Of a stretch of 64,000 nt of DNA, positions 36,501-44,375 are shown in pieces. The translations under genes and the position numbers were made by a program. The stretch spans positions 3,286,001-3,350,000 of the forward strand of contig NZ_CP018786.1 in NCBI RefSeq assembly GCF_002025665.1, read 5' to 3'. This DNA comes from Chryseobacterium indologenes. GTDB taxonomy: Bacteria; Bacteroidota; Bacteroidia; Flavobacteriales; Weeksellaceae. The number at the start of each line of letters is the position of its first letter. Position 1 is the first letter of the stretch. The notes under the pieces were generated by a model, which saw only the letters and a program-made list of their open reading frames with translations, had not been told where the DNA came from and did no database searches.

Positions 36501-36713
36501 TTGGTTCCGCTTGTTTTTGCAAGAGGTGCCGGAGCGATCGGAAACCACACCATTGGAGCGTCTTCACTGGGAGGAATGCTGATAGGAACGCTATTCGGAG
36601 TGATTGTAATTCCGGGGCTCTACTACATATTTGCCAAATGGTCTGATGGTAAAAAAATGATCAAAGACGAAGATGAATCTCCATTAAGCGAAGACATGAT
36701 CCATTATGAATAA
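33552..36713 (+). CDS. RND multidrug efflux pump, HAE1/AcrB-like
   Basis: This 1053-residue protein has the usual twelve-helix RND plan with two large periplasmic loops and the duplicated order seen in AcrB. The N-terminal FKKVIHRPVFAIVISVVILF, the GxGxxxxxxxxPxLxAM-like motif (ALTLTPVLAAMLLKN) and TM10 GKNAVLIVEFA with the relay lysine are present. In TM4 the AcrB Asp-Asp pair reads VVDNAIVVIEAV, so the second aspartate is Asn. It takes substrate from the periplasm and drives it out by proton uptake together with the flanking adaptor and channel. Substrate unknown. Confidence 0.94.
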   Translation: MFKKVIHRPVFAIVISVVILFMGGIAMKQLPTEQFPKIAPTTVAVSIAYPGASADVLVKSSLITIENAINGVQGMRYITTDATSAGEATVNVVFDPGTDPNEAVVLVKTRVDQVMPLLPELVQKEGVVVNPIQPSMLMYVNLYSTNKSMDEKFLYNYSMVNIIPEINRIHGIAKSQILGSRRYAMRIWLNPDRMRAYSISVDEVMKAIGEQSIIGRPGRIGQSSGIAAQSLEYVLTYKGQYNKPEEYENIIVRSNAEGENVKLKDIAKVELGSEFFDIYSNLDGHPSASIVLKQNYGSNANDVIRDVKAKLAEMKGNFPPGVDYKISYDVSQFLDASIEQVMHTLRDAFILVAIVVFIFLGDWRSTLIPIIAVPVSLIGTFFVIQFFGLTINLVTLFALVLAIGIVVDNAIVVIEAVHAKMEDSNISPYKAVKEVMGEIAGAIIAITAVMVAVFIPISFMTGPVGTFYRQFSITMASSIVISAVVALTLTPVLAAMLLKNHHGKPKKVNIFTKALDSFNSGFDKITGKYASFLRKIVSRKVVTWGILIAFCAGIVMINKVLPGGFIPNEDQGTIYAIIQTPPGSTLEQTNKVSRTLQKICMGVDGVESVSSLAGYEIMTEGRGSNAGTCLINLKSWNDRDHSVKEIMEELEEKSKDLGATIEFFEPPAVPGFGSSGGFSMRLLDLNRTTDYQEFDKANKDFIAQLKKRKELSGVFTFFAANYPQYELVFDNNAAMQKGVSIGKAMDNLNILIGSTYEQGFIRFGQFFKVYVQSSPEFRRLPTDIMNLYVKNDRDEMVPYSAFMTMKKTQGPNEITRYNMYNSAAIRGLPASGYTTADAIQAINETAAKTLPHGYKVAWEGLSYDEAQRGNEAIYVFLVVLVFVYLVLAAQYESFLIPFAVLCSLPVGVFGSFLLLKAMGLENDIYAQVGLIMIIGLLGKNAVLIVEFAVKRRQAGDSILEAAVEGSKARFRPILMTSFAFIAGLVPLVFARGAGAIGNHTIGASSLGGMLIGTLFGVIVIPGLYYIFAKWSDGKKMIKDEDESPLSEDMIHYE

Positions 36714-38175
36714 AAGAAAAATATATCAATATGCAGGTCTGGCAGTCTTCTTATTAAGTCTTACTGCCTGTAAACCTATCGAAATAGAACAACGTGCTGA
36801 AAATAAAACCGTTCCTGAGAAATACGGTTCAGCAGAAAATGACACTATCAATACGGGAAAAATGAAGTGGAATGAATATTTCAGTGATCCTCATCTTCAG
36901 GAGCTGATTAGTCAGGCTCTTCAGAATAATCAGGAACTGAATATTGTCCTTCAGGAAATTGAAATGTCTAAAAACGAAATCAAAGCCAAGAAAGGTGAAT
37001 ATCTTCCTTCTGTAGGTTTAAAAGCCGGAGCTGGCGTAGACAAAGTAAGCCGGTACACCAATATCGGAGCGATGGAAGCCAATACCGAAATAGAACCCGG
37101 CAGAGAAATGCCGGAACCTTTATTTGACTTTGGAATTGGTGCCCAGGCACAGTGGGAAACCGATATCTGGGGAAAACTTCATAATGCTACAAAAGCACAG
37201 GTACAAAGGTATCTTGCGAGCATTGAAGGAAAGAACTTCATGACAACTCATCTGATTTCTGAGATTGCTGATTCTTATTATGAACTGTTGGCACTGGATA
37301 ATGAGCTGGTTATTTTGAACCAGAATATCAAAATTCAGAATGATGCGCTGGAGATTATCAAAGATTTAAAGAAGAATGCCCGATCCAATGAACTGGCTGT
37401 ACAGAGATTTGAAGCCCAGGTTCTGAAAACTCAGGGAATGCAGTATGATATCCAACAGAAGATTGTTGAAACTGAGAATAAGATCAATTATCTGGTGGGA
37501 AGATTTCCGCAATCTGTGGAAAGAAGTCAGAATTCGTTCGATTCTGTTGTTCCGCAAGCCGTGTATGGAGGAATTCCTTCCGAACTTTTAGAAAACCGTC
37601 CGGATATTAAACAGGCTGAATATGAACTGGCTGCGGCCAAGCTTGACATTAAAGTAGCCAAAGCAAGGTTCTACCCTTCTCTTGATCTTTCTGCCGGAGT
37701 TGGACTCCAGGCATTTAATCCTTTATATATCATCAAACCTCAGTCGTTCCTGTTCTCTCTTGCGGGAGAACTTACAGCTCCACTGATCAACCGAAGAGCG
37801 ATTAAAGCGGCTTATAATAATGCCAGTGCGAAACAGATTCAGGCGGTATATCATTATGAGCAGACTGTTCTGGGAGCTTATATTGAGGTAGCTAATCAAT
37901 TGTCTAAAATTCATAATCTGGAAAGCAGTGTGAATATCAAAACGAAGGAAGTGAATGCTTTAACCAAGTCGATTGATATTTCTAATGATCTGTTCAAATA
38001 TGCCCGTGCTGATTATATGGAGGTTTTACTGACCCAACGTGACGCACTGGAATCAAGGTTTGAGCTGGTGGAAAAGAAAGTGAATCAACTTAAAGCGAGT
38101 GTTGCTGTATACAGAGCACTAGGCGGCGGTTGGGACCAGACACCTTTGGAGGTTCCGGATATTACCAAACAATAA
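36706..38175 (+). CDS. RND outer-membrane channel, TolC/OprM-like lipoprotein
   Basis: This 489-residue protein has a lipoprotein signal (LLSLTAC), then two repeats of the TolC fold: coiled alpha-barrel segments (EMSKNEIKAKKGEYLPSVGL and, after residue 290, ELAAAKLDIKVAKARFYPSL). The LLENRPDIKQAEYEL block is the NodT/OprM signature. It overlaps the pump gene by 8 bp (translational coupling) and ends with a terminator at 38203. Confidence 0.93.
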   Translation: MNKRKIYQYAGLAVFLLSLTACKPIEIEQRAENKTVPEKYGSAENDTINTGKMKWNEYFSDPHLQELISQALQNNQELNIVLQEIEMSKNEIKAKKGEYLPSVGLKAGAGVDKVSRYTNIGAMEANTEIEPGREMPEPLFDFGIGAQAQWETDIWGKLHNATKAQVQRYLASIEGKNFMTTHLISEIADSYYELLALDNELVILNQNIKIQNDALEIIKDLKKNARSNELAVQRFEAQVLKTQGMQYDIQQKIVETENKINYLVGRFPQSVERSQNSFDSVVPQAVYGGIPSELLENRPDIKQAEYELAAAKLDIKVAKARFYPSLDLSAGVGLQAFNPLYIIKPQSFLFSLAGELTAPLINRRAIKAAYNNASAKQIQAVYHYEQTVLGAYIEVANQLSKIHNLESSVNIKTKEVNALTKSIDISNDLFKYARADYMEVLLTQRDALESRFELVEKKVNQLKASVAVYRALGGGWDQTPLEVPDITKQ

Positions 38176-38202
38176 ATTCTTTTCAATCTTGTTTTTATAG
38201 GA

Positions 38203-38230
38203 GTCTGCCAAAAGGCAGGCTTCTTTTTTT
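38203..38230 (+). terminator. RND operon terminator
   Basis: Stem GTCTGCC / GGCAGGC with an AAAA loop and a long T-run (TTCTTTTTTT). Confidence 0.85.
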
Positions 38231-38245
38231 GGTTTTGGCTAAATT

Positions 38246-38277
38246 TTTCCCACAGATTACACAGATAAACACTGATG
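38246..38277. repeat. Dispersed ACAGATTxxCACAGAT repeat
   Basis: TTTTTCCCACAGATTACACA followed by GATAAACACTGA; same family as the copies at 20383, 30496 and 30636. Confidence 0.7.
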
Positions 38278-38301
38278 TTTGAGTATATTTCTTTCATTCG
38301 C

Positions 38302-38355
38302 AATTCATAATTCATAATTCATAATTCATAATTCATAATTCATAATTCATAATTC
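38302..38355. repeat. Heptamer tandem repeat (AATTCAT)
   Basis: About 7.7 exact copies of AATTCAT in a row. Copy number may vary between strains. Confidence 0.95.
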
Positions 38356-38360
38356 TATTC

Positions 38361-38450
38361 TAGCCCTGATAGCAGCGGTTACCCCACAGCAGGAAGTGGT
38401 TTCAGCCAGGGGCGAGGAGTATGAGCGGATAGCAGGATAAAGCTCCTGAT
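38361..38450. repeat. Dispersed TAGCCCTGAT...GCGGATAGCAGG repeat
   Basis: TAGCCCTGATAGCAGCGG at the left and GAGCGGATAGCAGGATAAAG at the right recall an abundant intergenic repeat of Flavobacteriia with that pair of ends. I know the family from general recall; only one copy is here. Confidence 0.6.
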
Positions 38451-38488
38451 GCCAGATCTTATGATTAGTACTGCTATAAAATAAACAA

Positions 38489-38513
38489 TAAGTCTACAAA
38501 ATCAATAGACTTA
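38489..38513. promoter_or_regulatory. 8-bp inverted repeat upstream of the SusC system
   Basis: TAAGTCTA / TAGACTTA with a 9-bp centre. It lies about 230 bp before the Cys/Met-rich ORF; possible operator or the remains of the RND 3' end. Confidence 0.5.
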
Positions 38514-38639
38514 TGGTGTTAATTTTAATTCACGATTGCCACTACAACTTTTTTATCATTTTTTAACATTTTATACAAAAACACAAATTACTGATTTACA
38601 AATAAATAAATTAATATCATTTTATAAAACACTATTAGT

Positions 38640-38654
38640 CTACTAAATTAGTAG
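38640..38654. promoter_or_regulatory. CTACTAA palindrome, candidate operator
   Basis: CTACTAA and TTAGTAG around one central base, a perfect 15-bp palindrome about 90 bp before the Cys/Met-rich ORF and 55 bp before a TAATTTTG box. It is placed like an activator or repressor site. Confidence 0.6.
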
Positions 38655-38744
38655 GTTAATATGATTTTTCTCATACCTCTCTTTTACCACGGTTTGTCAA
38701 TTATTAAATAATTTTGACCCAGTTAAAAAATAAACTTTATTCTC

Positions 38745-38897
38745 ATGAATAAGAATACCTTTAATTCTTACCTATGCACCATTACGGCGGCAACTCCTGC
38801 ACAGCAAAACTGTTGTGGAATGCCTACCCTTTCACAGCACAACTGCATTTCTCAAGACATGTGCTTTGATATGATGCGCATGATGATGATGTGCTAA
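38745..38897 (+). CDS. Cys/Met-rich 50-residue peptide, possible attenuation leader
   Basis: This 50-codon frame (ATG 38745, TAA 38895) has six cysteines and eight methionines including the first. It starts MNKNTFNSYLC, has a central QQNCCGMPTL, and ends CFDMMRMMMMC. No signal peptide, so it is not an obvious secreted toxin or lanthipeptide. The terminal run of Met and Cys codons is the form expected of a leader peptide whose translation slows when charged Met or Cys tRNA is scarce. Hairpins follow it (AAGCC / GGCTT at 38935-38955, and alternative stems near 39003-39025) before the SusC start 194 bp downstream. A small metal-binding peptide is the other reading. Confidence 0.6.
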   Translation: MNKNTFNSYLCTITAATPAQQNCCGMPTLSQHNCISQDMCFDMMRMMMMC

Positions 38898-38934
38898 CTT
38901 TTTAAGAGATACATTCATTGCTGTAGGAATTAAA

Positions 38935-38955
38935 GCCAAGGAATTCAAGGCTTCT
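38935..38955 (+). promoter_or_regulatory. Hairpin between the leader ORF and SusC
   Basis: AAGCC / GGCTT with an 11-nt loop containing GAATTC, 38 nt after the small ORF stop. A candidate attenuator or pause element; no strong T-run follows. Confidence 0.35.
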
Positions 38956-39002
38956 TTCATCCGGGTACATCTCCTGTAAATTTAATTTTCTGTTTTTTAT
39001 AT

Positions 39003-39025
39003 CCTCCCTGAAAAAGGAGGCAGGG
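39003..39025 (+). promoter_or_regulatory. Mutually exclusive stems before SusC
   Basis: CCTCC (39003-39007) can pair with GGAGG (39016-39020), or CCCTG (39006-39010) with CAGGG (39021-39025). The two pairings share bases, so only one can form. Confidence 0.35.
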
Positions 39026-39091
39026 AATTATTATTTCTTACGGAGAGATCAGCAGTAATACACAATTCAGTTTTAAACCTAGATTAATATA

Positions 39092-42046
39092 ATGAAAAAG
39101 AAACAATGCAAGCTTGGTGTATTGGCCTTACTGCTGTTCGCGGAATATGGTTTTGCACAAAGTAAAGACAGTCTTTCCAAGGAAACCTCCATAAAAGAAG
39201 TGGTGGTGGTAGCTTTTGGAAAGCAGAAAAAAGAAGAAATTACAGGATCTGTACAGTCGCTGAAGGCTAAGGATCTTTCTAATCTTCAAAATGGAAATAT
39301 TCTTCAGGGAATTGGAGGAAAAGTGGCAGGAGTACAGGTGATTTCCTCAGGGCAGCCGGGTTCCCAGCCTACCATCAGAATGAGAGGAATTGGCTCTATC
39401 AACGCATCCAGCGACCCTCTGATTGTACTGGATGGTATTCCGTACAGCGGAAATCTGAACAGTATTGCGGCATCGGATATCGAAAGTATTTCTTTTCTGG
39501 AAGATGCCTCTTCGAATGCTCTGTATGGTTCCAGAGGGGCCAACGGAGTTATTATTGTGAACACCAAAAGAGGAAAAAGTAAGGGTGTAAGTATTGAGGC
39601 CGATGTAAAAACAGGGGTTAATTTCAGATCTATTGAAGATTATTCGGTTTATACTTCTCCTCAGGATTATTATACAGCTTATTATAACCGAGCCAGAATT
39701 GGTGAAATCGCAAGACTGAAACAACCGGGAGCTGTTCCTTCAGGCCCTTCTCCTCACGATGTGGGACTTTCAGCATTGACAAAACTTGGGTATAATGTGT
39801 ATAATGTTCCTTTTAATCAGCTGATATCAAAGGATGGTTCTTTTAATTCTGATGCAAAATTATTATATCAGGACGATTGGAAAAAACTGCTTTTCAGACC
39901 TGCTTTAAGGCGAGAAGCTACGGTAGGTATCAATGCTAATGGAGATCAGGTAAAATCTTACACTTCTCTTAACTATCTTGATGACAAGGGATATTTGATT
40001 TCATCAGGGTTTGAAAGATTCGGGATCAGATCTAATGTAGACTACACTATCACTTCAAAACTGAAACTAACCAGTGCTTTATCCTACACTTACAGCAAGC
40101 AGGATTTCGGTGAGACCGGAGGTTTCTCCAACCCTTTCCAGTTTGCCCGAAATATTGCTCCTTTCTATCCTGTTTTTCTGAGAGACAACAATTATCAAAG
40201 GCTTTATGACAGTTATGGAAATGCTTTATATGATTATGGAGACGGACAAGGGCCTAACGGAGCTACAAGATCTTATGCTGTATTTGAAAATCCCGTAGGT
40301 AACCTTCAGAAGAATAAATCACAAATCGTAAGTAATGTGACCAATCTTAATCTTGGTTTAAATTATGAAATCATCAAAGGGCTGGATTTTACCTATAATT
40401 TTGGTGCTTATCTCGAAAATACAAGAAACCTTCAGTTCGGAAATACGGAAGGAGGAACTTCTTCTTCTGTGGGAGGAACTATTTCGCAAAGTTCAAACTT
40501 TAAATATACACTGAACCACCAACAGTTGCTTACCTACCAGAAAAAACTGGGAAATCACAGCTTCAATCTCCTTGTAGGGCATGAACTGAATAAAATAAAA
40601 GATGATGGCTTTTCAGGATCAAAACAGCAGCTTTTATTACCTGACTCACAAGCTTTTGATAATGCTGTGAAAATTACCGGATTATCAGGAAGCGGCTATG
40701 AATATGCTGTAGAAGGCTATTTCACAAGGTTATTGTATAATTATGATGGTAAATATTTCTTCAATGCTAACATTCGTAGAGACGGTTCTTCTGTATTTTC
40801 TCCGGAGAGCAGATGGGGAAATTTTTATGGATTAGGTCTTGCATGGAATATCGCAAAAGAAGATTTTCTTAAGGACAACAGCGTGATTAATTCTTTAAAA
40901 TTAAAAGCTTCTTATGGCCAGCAGGGAAATGACAACATCCTTTTAAGCGGCTCTTCCAGAGACTACTATGCTTATCAGGATATCTACGGAATCAATAATT
41001 TCGGGAATGACAAACCTGTTCTATCTCTTAAAAAACAAGGAAATAAAGATTTGAAATGGGAAACCTCCAAAAATCTGAATGCCGGTTTTGAAATTTCACT
41101 TTTAAAAAACAGAATCAATCTGAATGCTGATTATTTTGAAAGAAAAGTTTCGGATATGATCTACACACTTCCTCTTCCTCCATCCAATGCAGGCTCCTAT
41201 GTGAAGTATGGAAATATCGGAGATATGACGAACAGAGGTGTTCAGGCGAATGTCAATATTGATATTCTTCGCGGTGATGAGTTCCAGTGGAGTTTTTACG
41301 CCAATGCCACTCATTACAAAAACAAGATTACCCGATTACCAGCCGAGCAGAGAAATACCGGGCTTGTTTCAGGTTTATTTATTCTGACAGAAGGTGGAGA
41401 CCGTTACACGTATTTCCTCAAAGAATTTGCAGGGGTAAATCCTGAGAATGGTGATGCTTTGTGGTATCGTACCACCATCAATCCAATCACTCAAAAGGAA
41501 GAAAGAACAATAACCAATAATTATAAGGAAGCCACCGATTATAACACCGGAAAGTCTGCCATTCCAAAGGTATATGGTGGATTTGGGACAGATTTCAGCT
41601 ATAAAAGATTCAATCTGGCAGTGAATTTTGCTTACCAGTTCGGTGGATATGGATATGATGATATTTACAGAAGCTTATTCCATTCTGACAGCTATGGGTC
41701 TAACTATTCAACGGATCTGGATAAAACCTGGACTCCGGAAAATCCAACGGCTGCCTTACCAAGAGTAGATCTTACGGCTACGAACCAGAATGGAAATTCA
41801 ACACTTTATCTTATCAAATCGGATTATATCAGTCTTCAGGATGTAACCCTTTCCTATCAGCTTCCTGAAGGTTTTGCCCAACAGGCAGGTTTATCTGGTC
41901 TGAAAATTTATGTGACGGGGAACAATCTATACCTATGGTCAAAGAGAAAAGGATATGATCCAAGAGCTTCACTGACAGGAGTTTCTGATGCTTACCGTTA
42001 TTCTCTTCTGTCCAGTGTCTCTTTAGGGTTTAAACTTAATTTTTAA
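39092..42046 (+). CDS. SusC/RagA family TonB-dependent transporter
   Basis: This 984-residue protein has a signal peptide (cleavage near AQ at residue 23), a plug (about 40-160: NILQGIGGKVAGVQVISSGQ, then RIGSINASSDPLIVLDGIPY-like) and a long beta-barrel. The SusC block NLNAGFEISLLKNRINLNAD is clear. It lacks the N-terminal carboxypeptidase-like domain that many SusC proteins carry, so it is short for the family. It pairs with the SusD-type lipoprotein 11 bp downstream for uptake of an oligomer or peptide. Control is suggested by the upstream palindromes and Cys/Met-rich ORF. Confidence 0.95.
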   Translation: MKKKQCKLGVLALLLFAEYGFAQSKDSLSKETSIKEVVVVAFGKQKKEEITGSVQSLKAKDLSNLQNGNILQGIGGKVAGVQVISSGQPGSQPTIRMRGIGSINASSDPLIVLDGIPYSGNLNSIAASDIESISFLEDASSNALYGSRGANGVIIVNTKRGKSKGVSIEADVKTGVNFRSIEDYSVYTSPQDYYTAYYNRARIGEIARLKQPGAVPSGPSPHDVGLSALTKLGYNVYNVPFNQLISKDGSFNSDAKLLYQDDWKKLLFRPALRREATVGINANGDQVKSYTSLNYLDDKGYLISSGFERFGIRSNVDYTITSKLKLTSALSYTYSKQDFGETGGFSNPFQFARNIAPFYPVFLRDNNYQRLYDSYGNALYDYGDGQGPNGATRSYAVFENPVGNLQKNKSQIVSNVTNLNLGLNYEIIKGLDFTYNFGAYLENTRNLQFGNTEGGTSSSVGGTISQSSNFKYTLNHQQLLTYQKKLGNHSFNLLVGHELNKIKDDGFSGSKQQLLLPDSQAFDNAVKITGLSGSGYEYAVEGYFTRLLYNYDGKYFFNANIRRDGSSVFSPESRWGNFYGLGLAWNIAKEDFLKDNSVINSLKLKASYGQQGNDNILLSGSSRDYYAYQDIYGINNFGNDKPVLSLKKQGNKDLKWETSKNLNAGFEISLLKNRINLNADYFERKVSDMIYTLPLPPSNAGSYVKYGNIGDMTNRGVQANVNIDILRGDEFQWSFYANATHYKNKITRLPAEQRNTGLVSGLFILTEGGDRYTYFLKEFAGVNPENGDALWYRTTINPITQKEERTITNNYKEATDYNTGKSAIPKVYGGFGTDFSYKRFNLAVNFAYQFGGYGYDDIYRSLFHSDSYGSNYSTDLDKTWTPENPTAALPRVDLTATNQNGNSTLYLIKSDYISLQDVTLSYQLPEGFAQQAGLSGLKIYVTGNNLYLWSKRKGYDPRASLTGVSDAYRYSLLSSVSLGFKLNF

Positions 42047-42056
42047 AAGAACAGGA

Positions 42057-43520
42057 ATGAACACAATAAAATACTTTATAACAGCTGCAACCCTAAGTTT
42101 TTTGGCTACCAGCTGTGCTAATGATCTCAATACTTTGCCGGAAGGAGATATTTCCGGGGAGCAGCTCAATAGCGATGCCAACAGCCCGGAAAAAATCCTG
42201 GGTGGAATCTATCTTGATCTTCGAAGCAATGGTGCAGGCGGTACTACCGTTCATTCAGATTTCGGAATCATGGGAATAAAAGCGGGATCCGACCTTATGT
42301 CCAATGATGTGATCCAGTCTACCAACCAGCATTTAGGAATGTTTTATAATTATGAAGCCACCAATGCCAGTAATATTGCTTCTGAGATTGTGTGGACCAC
42401 TTTTTATGCAAGAATATTTGTGATCAACAAGCTGCTTGATGGTCTGGATAAAAATGCCAATGCAAAAAACAGAGCAATTGCAGGACAGCTTCTGGCTTTA
42501 AGAGCTTATTCCTATTTTTACCTGGTTCGTTTTTATGCCAATGATTATAATGGACATCAGTCTGAGCCTGGACTTCCATTGGTTCTTACAGCCAATAACC
42601 CAAGTCAGGGACTTCCCAGATCAACGGTTGCTGAAGTCTATTCACAAATCAAAAAAGATATTGAAGAATCTATTACGCTTCTGGATACGTATGCCCGCCC
42701 TTCCAGAGCCCAGATAGACCAAAGAACCGCTAAAGCTATTGCATCTGAAGTGTTTCTGGAAACAGGAGATTATATCAAAGCTGCTCAATACGCTCAGGAA
42801 GGTAAACAGGGAATTGTCCTTATGACCGAAGATGATTATACCTCTACCGGATTTTCCAACATTAATAATCCTGAGGTAATATGGGGTTTTCATAATACGA
42901 TTTCCACAATGAGTATCGGAAATTATTACGCTTCTTTCTTCTCCATGTTTGATAATACCAATGAAGGCTATGCAGGAGCTGCACAGATCCGTAAGCTGAT
43001 CGATAAGCGTCTTTATGAAGCCATTCCGGCATCGGATTACCGTAAGAAAGTCTTCAATGGAAGCCAGAATGCAGCGTATACTTTTAATGGAAAAACAAAA
43101 AATTATCCGCCGTATGTAAGCTGGAAATTTAAAGATCCTACCCTTTTTGAGGGAGATTATATTTACATCAGAGCATCTTCATTATATTATATCCAGGCTG
43201 AAGCCCTTGCCAGACAAGGACGAGAAGCCGAAGCGAGACAGGTATTGTTTGATATTACTTCAAAAAGAGATCAGGCTTATACATTGTCTACAAAATCCGG
43301 CAGCGCGCTGATCAATGAAATTGTCCTGCAAAAGAGAATAGAACTCTGGGGTGAAGGCTACGCCTGGTTTGATATGAAAAGGCTGAATACTCCTTTGGAA
43401 AGAATATATACGGGCACGAACCATACTTTTGGAAGATTCAATCTGACCCCTGATAAATTCAGGTTTCAGATTCCTAATAAAGAGATTAATAACAACCCAC
43501 AAATCAAGCAGAATGAATAG
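42057..43520 (+). CDS. SusD/RagB family substrate-binding lipoprotein
   Basis: This 487-residue protein has a lipoprotein signal with C20 (FLATSC) and the SusD pattern: N-terminal NDLNTLPEGDISGEQL, TPR-like helices (GQLLALRAYSYFYLVRFYAN, a family hallmark) and C-terminal ELWGEGYAWFDMKRLNTPLE. It sits on the cell surface as the lid of the SusC channel. It is co-transcribed with SusC (11-bp spacing) and followed by a terminator at 43562. No glycosidase or peptidase gene follows, so the substrate cannot be read from the neighbours. Confidence 0.95.
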   Translation: MNTIKYFITAATLSFLATSCANDLNTLPEGDISGEQLNSDANSPEKILGGIYLDLRSNGAGGTTVHSDFGIMGIKAGSDLMSNDVIQSTNQHLGMFYNYEATNASNIASEIVWTTFYARIFVINKLLDGLDKNANAKNRAIAGQLLALRAYSYFYLVRFYANDYNGHQSEPGLPLVLTANNPSQGLPRSTVAEVYSQIKKDIEESITLLDTYARPSRAQIDQRTAKAIASEVFLETGDYIKAAQYAQEGKQGIVLMTEDDYTSTGFSNINNPEVIWGFHNTISTMSIGNYYASFFSMFDNTNEGYAGAAQIRKLIDKRLYEAIPASDYRKKVFNGSQNAAYTFNGKTKNYPPYVSWKFKDPTLFEGDYIYIRASSLYYIQAEALARQGREAEARQVLFDITSKRDQAYTLSTKSGSALINEIVLQKRIELWGEGYAWFDMKRLNTPLERIYTGTNHTFGRFNLTPDKFRFQIPNKEINNNPQIKQNE

Positions 43521-43561
43521 ATAAACAGAAACAATTTTACATTCAAATATATTCAGTGACG

Positions 43562-43594
43562 AGGCACCATTTACTTCTAAGTGGTGCCTTTTTA
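43562..43594 (+). terminator. SusCD operon terminator
   Basis: Stem AGGCACCA / TGGTGCCT with a 12-nt loop, followed by TTTTTA. Confidence 0.88.
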
Positions 43595-43615
43595 TTGATT
43601 AAAGTAAGGTGCTGA

Positions 43616-43756
43616 GAATTAAAAAAGCTTTGCATCTTTGCGATTTTCCAAAAAAACACAAATACGAAAGATATAATTGGAAAATCACAAAGGCGCAAAA
43701 TCCTATTAAAAAGGCTGCTATAAGGCGCAAGGATTTTATCTGTGATAAAATTGAAT
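43616..43756. mobile_element. MITE-like repeat, copy 1 (inverted relative to copy 2)
   Basis: The core is a near-palindrome: TTTGCGATTTTCCA and then TTGGAAAATCACAAAGGCGC. The whole copy is the reverse complement of 46220-46345, including the ends (GAATTAAAAAAGCTTTGC at one side, TGATAAAATTGAAT at the other). No transposase lies inside. Confidence 0.7.
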
Positions 43757-43788
43757 ACTGTTTATTTCCTAAGTCTCTTGCAGATTCT

Positions 43789-44301
43789 TTATTTTATAAC
43801 AATATCAGATTTGTAATGATCTTTTACCAGCTCTCCATTTTTATACAACCTCTGGTTAACCACCTTTCCTTTTTCATTAAAGTAAAGCCACAACGCATTT
43901 TTTCTTCCCAAAGAATCCAGACGTCCCATTTCTTTCGGCATTTTATTGTTATGAAGAATCTGAACAGGATATAATCCTTTCAGGTCTTTCAGTGAATCCA
44001 CTTTTTCAGGGATCAGTTCAGAGTCATTCCCGATTTTGAAAATATATTTTTTCCCTTTATCACTATTCAAAATCAGTTCATCACCTGTTATCTTATATTT
44101 ACCTTCAGAAAAAGGTGCTGTTACAATCTGATCATAGCTTACATGTTCTGTTTTTAAAAATTCGAAATTTCCATCTTTTATATAAAGTGAATAACTTCCA
44201 TTTCCCGATTCCAATTCAACATATTTAGGATATTCTTTATTTTTTTTACAGGAAATAATGGAGAAAAGAAGTCCAAAAAGGCAGATAATTTTAATTTTCA
44301 T
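43789..44301 (-). CDS. Hypothetical lipoprotein with MORN-like tail
   Basis: This 170-residue protein has a lipoprotein signal with C18 (LLFSIISC). The C-terminal part reads NALWLYFNEKGKVVNQRLYK, resembling the MORN-type Tyr/Gly repeat used for membrane or surface contact. The rest (30-130) is a beta-rich region with alternating charged residues. It is in the segment between the two MITE-like copies. Function unknown. Confidence 0.7.
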   Translation of the reverse strand: MKIKIICLFGLLFSIISCKKNKEYPKYVELESGNGSYSLYIKDGNFEFLKTEHVSYDQIVTAPFSEGKYKITGDELILNSDKGKKYIFKIGNDSELIPEKVDSLKDLKGLYPVQILHNNKMPKEMGRLDSLGRKNALWLYFNEKGKVVNQRLYKNGELVKDHYKSDIVIK

Positions 44302-44375
44302 AAGAACTAAATTATTAAAATATCCTGAATAAAATAACAGTAGAATACTCTTCTTGTTATTTCCTGTCTCCTACT

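Larger units (their letters stand above)
38176..38744. other. 569-bp intergenic region before the Cys/Met-rich ORF
   Basis: From left to right it holds the RND terminator, an ACAGATTxxACAGAT repeat, a heptamer tandem repeat, a TAGCCCTGATAGCAGCGG-type dispersed repeat, two palindromes (38489 and 38640) and AT-rich sequence. A TAATTTTG box (38709-38716) may be the -7 element of the SusC transcript. Confidence 0.7.

Noticed and set aside
38302..38355. CRISPR array
   Set aside because: Seven-base units without spacers and no cas genes.
38745..38897. Lanthipeptide or other RiPP precursor
   Set aside because: Cys-rich, but no leader-core layout, no double-glycine motif and no modification enzyme gene in the window.
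43616..43756. Remnant insertion sequence with transposase
   Set aside because: No transposase-like frame inside or beside it; only a non-coding MITE-like element is supported.
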